Source of the DNA: Deltaproteobacteria bacterium HGW-Deltaproteobacteria-15
Lineage (GTDB): Bacteria > Desulfobacterota > DSM-4660 > Desulfatiglandales > HGW-15
DNA: 64,000 bases
Direction: 5' to 3'
Assembly: GCA_002840535.1 (NCBI GenBank)
Contig: PHBH01000034.1
Span: 23,971 to 87,970, forward strand
Below the pieces are notes generated by a model. The model did no database searches, was not told where the DNA came from, and saw only the letters and a program-made list of their open reading frames with translations. Made by a program: the position numbers and the translations under genes. Below are positions 19,989 to 28,575 of the stretch, one piece after another (position 1 is the first letter of the stretch; every line of letters begins with the position of its first letter).

Positions 19989-21014
19989 ATGGAACACCAT
20001 TTCATCGGAAACGCCCCATCCATCTGCAAAATACGAGAGCTGATCAAACTGGTTTCCGATACCCCGTTTAGTGTCCTGATCAGCGGGGAAACCGGCACCG
20101 GGAAGGAAGTGGTAGCCCGATTGCTCCACTACTCATCCTGCAGAAGAAGGGAAAGGTTCATCAAGGTGAACTGCGCTGCGCTCCCGCTGACCTTGCTCGA
20201 GAGCGAGCTCTTCGGCTACGAGAAGGGGGCGTTCACCGGGGCCGACAAATCCAAACCCGGGAAATTCGAGCTGGCCTCAGACGGTGTTATCTTCCTGGAC
20301 GAGATCGGAGATATGCCCATTCTCCTCCAGGCCAAGCTGTTGGAGGTGATCCAGTGCGGCAAATTCGTGCGGCTTGGCGGGACAACGGATGTCTCGGTCA
20401 ATACATGGGTGATATCATCCACCAACCACAACCTTCAGGAGGATATGAGGGAATCTCTGTTCAGAGAAGATCTCTACTACCGGTTGAATGTCATCAACAT
20501 TCAGATCCCGCCCCTGCGCGAGAGGAGAGAGGATATCGGCCTTCTGGCCAACCATTTTCTGGAGAGGTATGGTCGTGAGTTGAAGTTATCCTATTATCCC
20601 TGCCTTCCGGATGAGATGAACAGGATGTTCATGACTTATCCCTGGCCCGGCAACGTGAGAGAATTGTCGAGCACGGTTTTGAGGTTCCTGATAGGGGAAC
20701 CGCCCGAGGTCATCTGTTCCGAGATGGAGATCGGCATGAAAGAGGAGGGGGATTCCCCTGCCGATGAGCGGGAGAAACCTGTTCCGATCGGCAACCAGCC
20801 CGCTTCCCCGACTCTGCTGGAGATAAAGGCCAGGGCAACCAAGAACATCGAAAGACAGGCTATCCTCAGGGCGCTGAAGAACACCGGGTGGAAGAAGAGA
20901 GCGGCAGCCAGAATGCTCAGGATCAGCCACAAGGCCCTTTACTACAAAATGGAAGATCTCGGCATCAGGAGGGAAGGAGACGGAGCAAGATCTCGAAAAG
21001 GAGACGCAGATTGA
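19989..21014 (+). CDS. Stand-alone sigma-54 activator (AAA+ and HTH only)
   Basis: 341 residues with no N-terminal sensory domain, an architecture like PspF. Walker A GETGTGKE is at 33-40, the sigma-54 loop GAFTGA at 80-85, Walker B IFLDEIGD at 101-108, and a Fis-type helix-turn-helix at about 290-330 (RRAAARMLRISHKALYYK-like). Without a receiver, its activity must be set by a partner, perhaps the pseudo-receiver activator just upstream. A purine-rich AGAAAGGAG site and the ATG of the outer-membrane protein gene follow closely. Confidence 0.88.
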   Translation: MEHHFIGNAPSICKIRELIKLVSDTPFSVLISGETGTGKEVVARLLHYSSCRRRERFIKVNCAALPLTLLESELFGYEKGAFTGADKSKPGKFELASDGVIFLDEIGDMPILLQAKLLEVIQCGKFVRLGGTTDVSVNTWVISSTNHNLQEDMRESLFREDLYYRLNVINIQIPPLRERREDIGLLANHFLERYGRELKLSYYPCLPDEMNRMFMTYPWPGNVRELSSTVLRFLIGEPPEVICSEMEIGMKEEGDSPADEREKPVPIGNQPASPTLLEIKARATKNIERQAILRALKNTGWKKRAAARMLRISHKALYYKMEDLGIRREGDGARSRKGDAD

Positions 21015-21039
21015 ACATTGAGAAAGGAGCGGTAAGACC

Positions 21040-22323
21040 ATGAGAGCACCCATCGCAATCGCGCCAGGAATCATTGTTGCATTGAGCCTCTTCACTTTCT
21101 CCTCGCCTGCTCTTGCACAGAAGTACACCTTGACGCCGTCGCTGTCCGTGAGCGAGACCTATGATGACAACATCTATCTGGATCCTCAGGACGAGCAATC
21201 GGATTACATCACGGCCATTTCCCCGGGAATATCCCTGAATATGGAGTCTCCACGAAGCGAACTCCTGCTCACTTACGTTCCTTCCTTTGTTTTCTACGGC
21301 AAGAACAGCGAGGAAAATACAACCAGACACCTTGGAAGCGTAACGTACCGGCAGGACATCGAACAGCACCTGAAGTTTGAGTTTACCGACACGTATGTCA
21401 GGTCGGAGGAACCCTTGGAGACCACCGAGGGAATCGAGACCGTTCGAAGGACAAGGAATCCTTATCAGCGGAATACGGGGGAAGCAAGGATGTCCTATCT
21501 GTTCGGCCCTGAGGATTCGTTCACCGCCGGATATAGCAACGACCTCCTGATCAACGAAGACCCCTCTCTGGAAGACGGAACCATCCATGAGCCCTTTGCC
21601 GACTTCATCAAGTGGTTCGACAAGCGGCATGGGATGGGCCTCTCCTACAGATATTCTGTGGGAGACTTTGATCGGGAAGACGGCGGCCCCACATCGGATT
21701 ACACCGGCCATGACCCCGCTGTAAGATATTTACACCGTGTTGACCCGCAACTCTCGGGCTACTTGAGTTACGCGTATACCACGCGGGACTTCGATAACAC
21801 CATTTTCAGAGAAGACTACGATGTCCACACCGCAATGGTCGGCGTTGAAAAGCTGTTCAGCGCCCAGACCTCGCTCACGGCAGCAGTCGGGTATTTCATC
21901 CAGGAGCCGGAAAGGTCTGATAATGAAAGCGGGCCCGCGTATAATGTATTCTTGAGACAAGCGTATCAGAGGGGCCGCTTTCTTGTTGGAGTGGCCGGCG
22001 GATGGGATGAGCAATACCTCGAGGCCGAGAATCGGGGATTTGTGGAATACCGGAGTTACGAGGCAAGCGGAGAATACCAGTTCCTGGAGAAATTGAGCGG
22101 TTATGCCGGAGCCCTGTACAGGGAAGATATGTATCGACAGGTCGATATCGATACGGAATCCTGGCGTGCGAATGCCGGTTTAAGGTGGGCTTTCCACCGC
22201 TATGTCTCCCTGATGTTTGACTACACCTATTCTACCAGGGACAGCGACGATCCGGACGATGAATACGATAACAACAGGTTCATGGTCGTTTTGACCGGCA
22301 GCAAACCGTATGTCTGGCAATGA
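21040..22323 (+). CDS. Outer-membrane beta-barrel protein
   Basis: 427 residues with a clear signal peptide (residues 1-26, cut after PALA). The mature chain is rich in alternating aromatic and polar residues and in repeated YxxxD strand pairs, and it opens with LTPSLSVSETYDDNIYLD. It resembles outer-membrane proteins found with exopolysaccharide export loci, but I cannot name a subfamily. It lies 25 bases after the second activator and 9 bases before the epimerase gene, so the three are probably one transcript. Confidence 0.8.
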   Translation: MRAPIAIAPGIIVALSLFTFSSPALAQKYTLTPSLSVSETYDDNIYLDPQDEQSDYITAISPGISLNMESPRSELLLTYVPSFVFYGKNSEENTTRHLGSVTYRQDIEQHLKFEFTDTYVRSEEPLETTEGIETVRRTRNPYQRNTGEARMSYLFGPEDSFTAGYSNDLLINEDPSLEDGTIHEPFADFIKWFDKRHGMGLSYRYSVGDFDREDGGPTSDYTGHDPAVRYLHRVDPQLSGYLSYAYTTRDFDNTIFREDYDVHTAMVGVEKLFSAQTSLTAAVGYFIQEPERSDNESGPAYNVFLRQAYQRGRFLVGVAGGWDEQYLEAENRGFVEYRSYEASGEYQFLEKLSGYAGALYREDMYRQVDIDTESWRANAGLRWAFHRYVSLMFDYTYSTRDSDDPDDEYDNNRFMVVLTGSKPYVWQ

Positions 22324-22332
22324 TGGTTTTGA

Positions 22333-23382
22333 ATGAAGACACTCGTAACCGGCACTGCAGGCTTCATCGGCTCCTTTACTGCGGCCCGTCTCTCTGAGAA
22401 AGGGGACGCGGTCGTCGGCATTGACAACATCAACTCCTATTATGACGTCAATTTGAAATACGGCCGCCTCCGCAAGGACGGCATCGATACGGATCAGGTC
22501 GAGAAAGGAACGCCGGTACAAAGCGGGAAGTACACCGGGTATCGCTTCAGGAAAATGGATCTTGAAGACCGGAGAGAGCTTGAACAGCTGTTCTCCCAAG
22601 AGCGATTCGACCGGGTCTGCCACCTTGCCGCACAGGCAGGAGTCAGGTACTCCCTGACAAATCCTCATTCCTATATTGAAGCGAATGTCCGCGGATTTCT
22701 GAACATCCTGGAAGCCTGTCGTAATCATGGGATAAAGCATCTGGTCTATGCTTCTTCGAGCTCAGTGTACGGCCTGAACGAGAAGTTCCCTTTTTCGACC
22801 CGGGACAATGTCGATCATCCCGTCTCCCTTTATGCCGCCACAAAAAAGGCCAATGAGCTGATGGCGCATTCTTACAGCCATCTGTTCAAAATCCCCACAA
22901 CCGGCCTCAGGTTCTTCACCGTGTACGGCCCCTGGGGAAGACCGGACATGGCCCTCTTTCTCTTCACAAAAGCGATTCTGGAAGGAAGGTCCATCGATGT
23001 CTACAATCAGGGAAACATGAAACGGGATTTTACCTTCATCGATGATATCGTGACCGGAGTTCTCAAGGTGCTGGACAAACCTCCGGCCGGGGAGCCGTCC
23101 TGGAGCGGTGAGCGGCCCGATCCTTCCAGATCCGCGGCGCCTTACAGGATATACAATATTGGAAACAGCTCGCCTGTCGGTCTCATGGAATTCATCGGCG
23201 CCATCGAAGATGCGCTCGGCAGAAAGGCGAAAAAGAATTTTCTCCCCCTGCAGCCCGGCGACGTCCCCGCAACATGGGCGGATGTGGACGACCTGGTGAA
23301 GGATTTCGGATACTCGCCGGGTGTCGCGGTTCACGAAGGGGTGAGGAAGTTCGTGAAGTGGTATCTGGAATATTACAGATAG
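22333..23382 (+). CDS. UDP-glucuronate 4-epimerase-like sugar-nucleotide epimerase
   Basis: Extended short-chain dehydrogenase, 349 residues. NAD-binding GTAGFIG is at residues 7-13, the catalytic Tyr-Lys pair lies in SLYAATKK (about Y167, K171), and YASSSSVYG supplies the serine. The long INSYYDVNLKYGRL insert after the first strands, PWGRPDMAL and the C-terminal VRKFVKWYLEYY match UDP-glucuronate epimerases such as LpsL. Probable role is making UDP-galacturonate for surface polysaccharide. Confidence 0.88.
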   Translation: MKTLVTGTAGFIGSFTAARLSEKGDAVVGIDNINSYYDVNLKYGRLRKDGIDTDQVEKGTPVQSGKYTGYRFRKMDLEDRRELEQLFSQERFDRVCHLAAQAGVRYSLTNPHSYIEANVRGFLNILEACRNHGIKHLVYASSSSVYGLNEKFPFSTRDNVDHPVSLYAATKKANELMAHSYSHLFKIPTTGLRFFTVYGPWGRPDMALFLFTKAILEGRSIDVYNQGNMKRDFTFIDDIVTGVLKVLDKPPAGEPSWSGERPDPSRSAAPYRIYNIGNSSPVGLMEFIGAIEDALGRKAKKNFLPLQPGDVPATWADVDDLVKDFGYSPGVAVHEGVRKFVKWYLEYYR

Positions 23383-23455
23383 GGTTCAAGATCCAGGATC
23401 CGGGATTCAGGATCAGCAGGTAGAAGGGAAAAAGTCCGGCATTTCGGTTAAGTGC

Positions 23456-23485
23456 GTAGGATGGGTAGAGCGCAGCGAAACCCAT
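23456..23485. repeat. REP-like GGATGGGTAGAGCG repeat
   Basis: GTAGGATGGGTAGAGCGCAGCGAAACCCAT, an imperfect palindrome in which ATGGGT pairs with ACCCAT. Related copies are near 25150, 25224 and 42020-42095 (two facing copies). No mobile-element gene is seen in the window. Confidence 0.7.
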
Positions 23486-23504
23486 CTTTTGGTCTGGAGA
23501 GGTT

Positions 23505-24422
23505 TTGTTCAAGAGATTTCATCTCGTAGCAGCATTGGTTGCAGCCTGCATGCTCTTGGCGTGCGCGGGCAAGAGAACGCCGGCCGTTGCTCCCGCCGTA
23601 CCCTTGCAGCCTCCAGGTCCTGTGGGAGCGGGCCAGATTCTTGATGTCAAAGCCGGCGGGCCGATCCTTTTTGACGATCTCATTCATTCCCTGGCTTCAA
23701 AGGACGTCGTCTTTGTCGGTGAGATCCACGACAATCCTGCCCATCATCTTATACAGACACAGATCCTGCAGGCCCTCTTGAACCGGTGGGGCGCGAACGC
23801 GGCCATAGGCATGGAGTTCTTCCCCAGACCGGCGCAGGGGCATCTGGACGGGTACATAAGAGGGGAGTTGACCGAATCGGAGTTCCTGGGCGCCGTGGAC
23901 TGGCAGAAATTGTGGGGATACCCGTATTACCTCTACCGACCGCTCATGCTGGCGGCAAGAGAGAGATTCATAAGGATCCTGGCGATCAACGCGCCTCAGG
24001 AAATCGTGAAAAAGGTGGCGCGGCAAGGGCTCGCAAACCTCACCGGTGAAGAGCGGGCACAGATCGCACGGGACATCGATCTCGGCAATGAACCGCATCG
24101 TGAATTCGTCCGGAAGGTTTTCGGTGAACATGCCCATTCGGATCTGAAGAGTTTCGATCGCTTCTATGAGGCTCAGGCTGTATGGGAAGAGACCATGGCG
24201 GAGACCATTTCCCTTCATCTCGGACCCAAAGGGAAAAAGATGGTCGTTTTTGCGGGAAACGGTCACATCATTCACAAGTTCGGGGTTCCCGACCGAACCG
24301 CGAACCGCATCCCCGTCTCGACGGCAACCGTGGTCCCATACCTCGCGGGGGACCATGCAGATGTAGAGGGTCTTGCGGACTACGTCTGGTTCACTCCCGG
24401 TCATCCCCGGTCAAGACCATGA
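23505..24422 (+). CDS. ChaN-family heme/iron-related lipoprotein
   Basis: 305 residues. Starts at TTG after GGAGAGG. The signal peptide ends in a lipobox (LLAC, Cys20), so it is a membrane-anchored lipoprotein. The ChaN/DUF399 fold is shown by VFVGEIHDNPAHHLIQ, the GMEFFPR motif and FAGNGHIIHKFGVP near the C terminus. ChaN from Campylobacter binds stacked heme; here the histidines are kept, but the role (heme or iron handling) is inferred from family only. Confidence 0.88.
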   Translation: MFKRFHLVAALVAACMLLACAGKRTPAVAPAVPLQPPGPVGAGQILDVKAGGPILFDDLIHSLASKDVVFVGEIHDNPAHHLIQTQILQALLNRWGANAAIGMEFFPRPAQGHLDGYIRGELTESEFLGAVDWQKLWGYPYYLYRPLMLAARERFIRILAINAPQEIVKKVARQGLANLTGEERAQIARDIDLGNEPHREFVRKVFGEHAHSDLKSFDRFYEAQAVWEETMAETISLHLGPKGKKMVVFAGNGHIIHKFGVPDRTANRIPVSTATVVPYLAGDHADVEGLADYVWFTPGHPRSRP

Positions 24423-24513
24423 TCGTGGTGACGTGTTCTTGGGAAAAGTGCAAGTCCATCCGGCCGCAAGCGCGCTCCCGACAAATCATGAAAGTCATCT
24501 TTGGGCTCACTGA

Positions 24514-25071
24514 ATGAATACGGTACCTGAGTACAAATTCTGCCCGGTCTGCGGCGGGAGTCTGAACGCTTCTGTTTTGAAGTCCGGCGAACCTTCCCGG
24601 CTGGTGTGCTCCTCATGCGGGTTCGTTTTTTATCAGGACCCAAAACTTGCGGCCTGTTCGATTGTAGAGGTGGACCGAAGGATCATCCTGCTCCAGCGGT
24701 CGGTCCAGCCGCAGAAAGGCAAATGGGTCATGCCCGGCGGGTTTGTGGACAGGGGAGAAGAGGTGAAGGCCGCAGCCATGCGGGAGACGGAAGAGGAGTG
24801 CGGGATCAAGACGAGAATCAAGGATCTCCTCGGTATCTATTCCTACCCCGGAAGGGTCGTAGTCGTATCCGTCTATCTGGCAGAGTATGTGTCTGGAGCA
24901 CTCCGGGCGGCAGACGAAAGCATGGACATGATGCTCGTCACTCCTGAGGAGATTCCCTGGAATGATCTCGCATTCCCGAGCACGGTCGACGCACTGAAGG
25001 ATTATGTCGCAAGAAAAAAGACGAATTCATTGAACCGCGAAGACGCGAAGGACGCCAAGAAAGAGCAATGA
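24514..25071 (+). CDS. Nudix hydrolase with N-terminal zinc ribbon
   Basis: 185 residues. Cys10, Cys13, Cys32 and Cys35 form a zinc ribbon like that of NudC-type enzymes. The Nudix box runs from Gly76 (GGFVDRGEEVKAAAMRETEEECGI) and is complete. Substrate is uncertain, perhaps NADH or another dinucleotide. The last dozen residues (NREDAKDAKKEQ) are encoded by a CGAAGACGCGAAGGACGCCAAG repeat common in spacers, so the natural C terminus may have been extended by repeat invasion. Confidence 0.88.
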   Translation: MNTVPEYKFCPVCGGSLNASVLKSGEPSRLVCSSCGFVFYQDPKLAACSIVEVDRRIILLQRSVQPQKGKWVMPGGFVDRGEEVKAAAMRETEEECGIKTRIKDLLGIYSYPGRVVVVSVYLAEYVSGALRAADESMDMMLVTPEEIPWNDLAFPSTVDALKDYVARKKTNSLNREDAKDAKKEQ

Positions 25072-25116
25072 TTTGTTTTTCACCTGCCGGAGATTCCGGC
25101 AGGTGAAAAACAAATC
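25070..25116. repeat. Perfect 22-bp inverted repeat with 3-base loop
   Basis: GATTTGTTTTTCACCTGCCGGA (25070-25091) is exactly complementary to 25095-25116 around GAT. It overlaps the Nudix stop codon. The T-run is on the 5' arm and the A-run on the 3' arm on both strands, so it is not a standard intrinsic terminator. It could block 3' exonucleases or be a mobile hairpin. Confidence 0.85.
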
Positions 25117-25145
25117 AAATTGGTTTCTTTGCGCCTTTGCGGTTT

Positions 25146-25370
25146 AAAGTAGGGTGGGATGGGTTTCGCTCTGCTCCACCCATCCTCAAAACTTCGTGCT
25201 CTTCGTGACCTTTGTGGTGCAAAGTAGGGTAGGATGGGTAGAGCGAAGCGAAACCCATCGGTTCTGAAGTCGCGTCCATCAGGAATCCGGATCGATTGTT
25301 TCCGCTCTGCTCTGCCCATTTTCAAAACTTCGTGCTCTTCGCGGCTTCGTGGTGCAAAGAGAGATTTCAG
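25146..25370. repeat. Mixed repeats upstream of hisD
   Basis: Two REP-like palindromes (about 25150-25184 and 25224-25260, opposite orientation) are interleaved with two direct copies of TCAAAACTTCGTGCTCTTCG followed by TTCGTGGTGCAAAG (25184-25225 and 25319-25365). A further copy of the latter unit is near 59254. No gene lies in this stretch. Confidence 0.75.
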
Positions 25371-25385
25371 GGAGAGGAAATCGAA

Positions 25386-26690
25386 ATGACTGCAATTCGA
25401 CCAGAGAAGATCAGGCAACTCAGCGCAAAAGAGCTGGACTCCATCATGAGAAGATCCATGGAAGACATCTCGTCAATCCATGAATACGTCCTGAATATCG
25501 TGAGAGACGTAAGAGAACGCGGCGACCGGGCTCTGCTGGACGCAAACAAGGAATTCAAGAAGTCGATTGCGGCGCGGGATTTGAAGGCAACCCCTGAAGA
25601 GATCAGGAAGGCCTACCGGAAAGTAGATCCCGGTCTGGTAAAGGCATTGAACAAAGCTGCGGAAAATATCCGTCGTTTCCACGAGGCCCAGGTCGGGCGG
25701 GAGATGTGGTCCATTGAGGTATCGGAAGGCATCCTGGCAGGGAGGCTCAGAAGGGCGATGGATCGAGTGGGATGTTATATCCCCGGCGGAAGGGCGGCCT
25801 ACCCCAGCACCGTTCTCATGACCGTGATTCCTGCAAAGGTAGCGGGGGTTCAACAGGTCGTCATCACTACTCCTGCCGGCAAGGGCATGAGCGTGTCGCC
25901 GTCAACCCTGGTAGCGGCCGACGTGGCGGGATGCGACGCGATTTTCAAAGTAGGGGGTCCCTGGGGGATAGCCGGACTCGCTTATGGCACAAGGACTTTA
26001 CCGAAGGTTGACAAGATCGTCGGTCCAGGAAACAAATATGTGACCGCTGCGAAGATGATAGTCTTCGGAAAAGTGGACATTGACTCGCCTGCGGGCCCAA
26101 GCGAGGCCCTCATTCTTGCTGATGATTCCGGGGATTCGGAATGGATAGCCCTGGATTTCCTGACCCAGATCGAGCATGATCCCGATTCCGCGGCTGTGCT
26201 GGTGACAACTTCCGAGAAACTGGCCGAACAAGTTTGCCGCTCCATCAACAGAGGGTACAAATCCCTCCCCCGGAAGGAGATTCTGGAAAGTTCCCTCAAG
26301 CGGCATTCCCGCGTGCTGACAGCCGAGGACATGGACGAGGCTATCGACTTTGCCAATGAATATGCTCCGGAGCATCTTCAGATCCTGACGCGGGATCCTT
26401 TTATGACCCTGAACAGGATCAGGCATGCAGGATCCATTTTCCTCGGCCCCTATGCGCCCGTGCCTGCCGGTGATTACGCCTCCGGTACCAATCATGTTCT
26501 TCCGACGGGTCAATGCGCCCGGATGTTTTCGGGCCTTTCCGTTGACGATTACATCAAGAAACCGACTTTTCAGTATCTCAGTAAGCAAGGGTTGGCAGGG
26601 CTGAGGGAGACGGTCGTCACGCTGGCGAAATCAGAGGGGCTTCCCCTGCACGCCCGTTCCGTGGAAGCGAGATTCACCCGCCGCCGCTGA
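25386..26690 (+). CDS. hisD: Histidinol dehydrogenase
   Basis: Catalyses the last two steps of histidine synthesis, histidinol to histidine with 2 NAD. Starts at the ATG at 25386 (GAGAGGAAA upstream) for 434 residues; the longer open frame reaches into repeat sequence and is not used. Motifs: CYIPGGRAAYPSTVLMT, the substrate/zinc region GPSEALILADD and EHDPDSAA, the catalytic EYAPEHLQ and SGTNHVLPTGQCARMFSGL. It stands alone here, away from other his genes. Confidence 0.96.
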   Translation: MTAIRPEKIRQLSAKELDSIMRRSMEDISSIHEYVLNIVRDVRERGDRALLDANKEFKKSIAARDLKATPEEIRKAYRKVDPGLVKALNKAAENIRRFHEAQVGREMWSIEVSEGILAGRLRRAMDRVGCYIPGGRAAYPSTVLMTVIPAKVAGVQQVVITTPAGKGMSVSPSTLVAADVAGCDAIFKVGGPWGIAGLAYGTRTLPKVDKIVGPGNKYVTAAKMIVFGKVDIDSPAGPSEALILADDSGDSEWIALDFLTQIEHDPDSAAVLVTTSEKLAEQVCRSINRGYKSLPRKEILESSLKRHSRVLTAEDMDEAIDFANEYAPEHLQILTRDPFMTLNRIRHAGSIFLGPYAPVPAGDYASGTNHVLPTGQCARMFSGLSVDDYIKKPTFQYLSKQGLAGLRETVVTLAKSEGLPLHARSVEARFTRRR

Positions 26691-26911
26691 AGCCATGGCG
26701 GCGGGTCGATTGCACGGACCGGAGTTCTGTTTGGATTTGAAGGAGCTGTTCACCTGCTGCGATATAGCTATTTTTCTTGCCTGAGAAACCGTAATACAGT
26801 ACACAGAACCTATCGAGTTCAGCGATCGGTTTTCAGCAATAGAAGCCGTCTGACGGAAACGGTAATCGAAAGAACCAGCATCGAATTCACTAGAAGAGGA
26901 GGTTGAGAACC

Positions 26912-27349
26912 ATGGCCGAAATTAAAGGGTACAACATGCCGGATGAACTCTACTTTCACCAGGAACACAGCTGGGCGCGGGTCGATGGGAACAAGGTGAC
27001 CGTTGGCATGAGCGATTTCTTTCGGAAAGAGGCGGGGGATGTCGTTTTTATCGATCTGCCGGATGAAGGCGATGAGGTTAGTCAGGGCGAGACCTGCGGC
27101 AAGATTCAGTCCAGGAAATGGATCGGCAAGCTTGTGGCCCCTGTTTCTGGCGAAATCACCGCTATTAACGAGGAACTGGAAGAAGACACCAGCCTGATCA
27201 ATACCGATCCCTATGGCAAGGGGTGGATTCTGGTGATAGAAGCGGGCGATCTCGAATCGGAACTCGCCAACCTGGTTCATGGCGATGCAGTCGCCCCCTG
27301 GATCGAGAGCGAAGTCAAGAGAGCGGAGGACGAGAGGGCTAAGGCATAA
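26912..27349 (+). CDS. GcvH-like lipoyl carrier protein
   Basis: 145-residue single lipoyl-domain protein. The ATG at 26912 follows AGAGGAGG. The lipoyl lysine is Lys69 in IQSRKWIGKLVAPVSGEI; it aligns with the ESVKA lysine of GcvH by exact spacing to PVSGE. The sequence around it (SRKW) differs from standard GcvH and no glycine cleavage genes lie nearby. Followed by a lipoate ligase and a LipS-like radical SAM gene, so it may be their dedicated carrier. Confidence 0.85.
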   Translation: MAEIKGYNMPDELYFHQEHSWARVDGNKVTVGMSDFFRKEAGDVVFIDLPDEGDEVSQGETCGKIQSRKWIGKLVAPVSGEITAINEELEEDTSLINTDPYGKGWILVIEAGDLESELANLVHGDAVAPWIESEVKRAEDERAKA

Positions 27350-27438
27350 TCAGATACTTTGGTTTATTTGGTTTCTCTGGTTCCTGGGTTCACAACCTGG
27401 GAAGCCAAAAAGACTACATCAACAATAAGTAAGGGGCG

Positions 27439-28509
27439 ATGAGTACACGCTGGCGGCTCTTCAGAAACAACACGCGGTCCCTCTCCACGGCAGAGGGGCT
27501 CGCGATCGACGACACGCTTCCTCAATCCGTGGCCGACCACAAGGGCATACCCATTCTTCATCTCTACACCTTTGTGCCGTCAGTGATTGTCGGCAAGTAC
27601 CAGGACATCGAAGCTGCCCTCAGGCTCGACCGCTGCAAGGCGAGAGGGATCGAGTTCAACCGAAGAAGCACGGGGGGCGGGACGGTCATCATGGGCCCCG
27701 AGATTGTGGCGCTCGGCCTCGGAATCCATGTGGACTGTCCGGGGCTCAGGAATTCGGGTGTCGGCGGGGTGTTCCAATCCATGGGAGAGGTGCTCAGCAA
27801 AGCCCTCGAACGGATCGGCGTCTCTTCCCAGTTTCGGGCGAAGAACGACCTGGAGGTGGCCGGCAAGAAAATCGCGGGACTCTCGGCGGCGTCGGAAACA
27901 GGAAAGAGTCTGCTTTTCCACACGAGCTTTCTGGTCGATTTCGATGTGGAGCTCATGACGGACATCATGAACACACCCCTCGTCAAGCTCAGCGATAAAG
28001 GATACAACTGCTTCAGCCGACGTATGACCACCCTTCGCGAGGAGGCCGGGCGGGATATTTCGGTGACAAATGCCATGGACATGATCCAACGCGCGTTCGA
28101 GGAGCAGTTCGGCATCTCCTTTGAGGATGATGGTCCCGACGAATGGGAGAAAAGCACGATAGACCGGTTCATCCGGGAGAGGTACACCAATCCGGAATGG
28201 ATCTTTTCGCACAAGCATCCCAGGTCCAGAATGGGTGTGGGGCGTCTGAAGACAGGGGGAGGGCTTCTGGAAATCTATTTATCCCTGTCCGGTGGCTCTA
28301 TTGAGAACGTCGTGATTACCGGTGATTTCTTTTCCACTTCAGAGGACATCAGTCGTCTTGAAAGCGTGCTCAAGTGGACATCGGCCCGGGATGAAAAAAT
28401 CAAAGAGAGTATCGGCAAGGTTTGGCGGAGTGACATGATCTACGGTTTGGATGTGGATACCCTCACGAGAGCTATCTTGCTGGCGAAGGAGAACCAGGTG
28501 AGACTGTAG
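27439..28509 (+). CDS. Lipoate-protein ligase family enzyme
   Basis: 356 residues, LplA/LipB/BirA superfamily. RRSTGGG (75-81) is the nucleotide/lipoate loop. The catalytic lysine region NDLEVAGKKIAG gives Lys144. A C-terminal accessory domain follows (IFSHKHPRSRMGVGRLKTGGGLLEIYL), as in full-length LplA. It lies 89 bases after the GcvH-like carrier. It could attach lipoate or octanoate to that protein. The sLpl(AB) ligases of LipS-type pathways belong to this superfamily. Confidence 0.88.
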   Translation: MSTRWRLFRNNTRSLSTAEGLAIDDTLPQSVADHKGIPILHLYTFVPSVIVGKYQDIEAALRLDRCKARGIEFNRRSTGGGTVIMGPEIVALGLGIHVDCPGLRNSGVGGVFQSMGEVLSKALERIGVSSQFRAKNDLEVAGKKIAGLSAASETGKSLLFHTSFLVDFDVELMTDIMNTPLVKLSDKGYNCFSRRMTTLREEAGRDISVTNAMDMIQRAFEEQFGISFEDDGPDEWEKSTIDRFIRERYTNPEWIFSHKHPRSRMGVGRLKTGGGLLEIYLSLSGGSIENVVITGDFFSTSEDISRLESVLKWTSARDEKIKESIGKVWRSDMIYGLDVDTLTRAILLAKENQVRL

Positions 28510-28575
28510 TTTTTCTGGTTACTCGCTTTATCGAGTTTTCACCCGTCTTCGAACCAGACAAACAAAACAAGCCAG

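Noticed and set aside
25070..25116. Intrinsic terminator after the Nudix gene
   Set aside because: The hairpin is perfect but no U-tract follows it on either strand.
26903..26911. TTG start three codons before the GcvH-like ATG
   Set aside because: The AGAGGAGG site is placed for the ATG at 26912; the TTG overlaps the ribosome site.
26912..27349. Standard glycine cleavage H protein
   Set aside because: No gcvT or gcvP nearby, and the ligase plus radical SAM neighbours point to a separate lipoyl system; not excluded by sequence alone.
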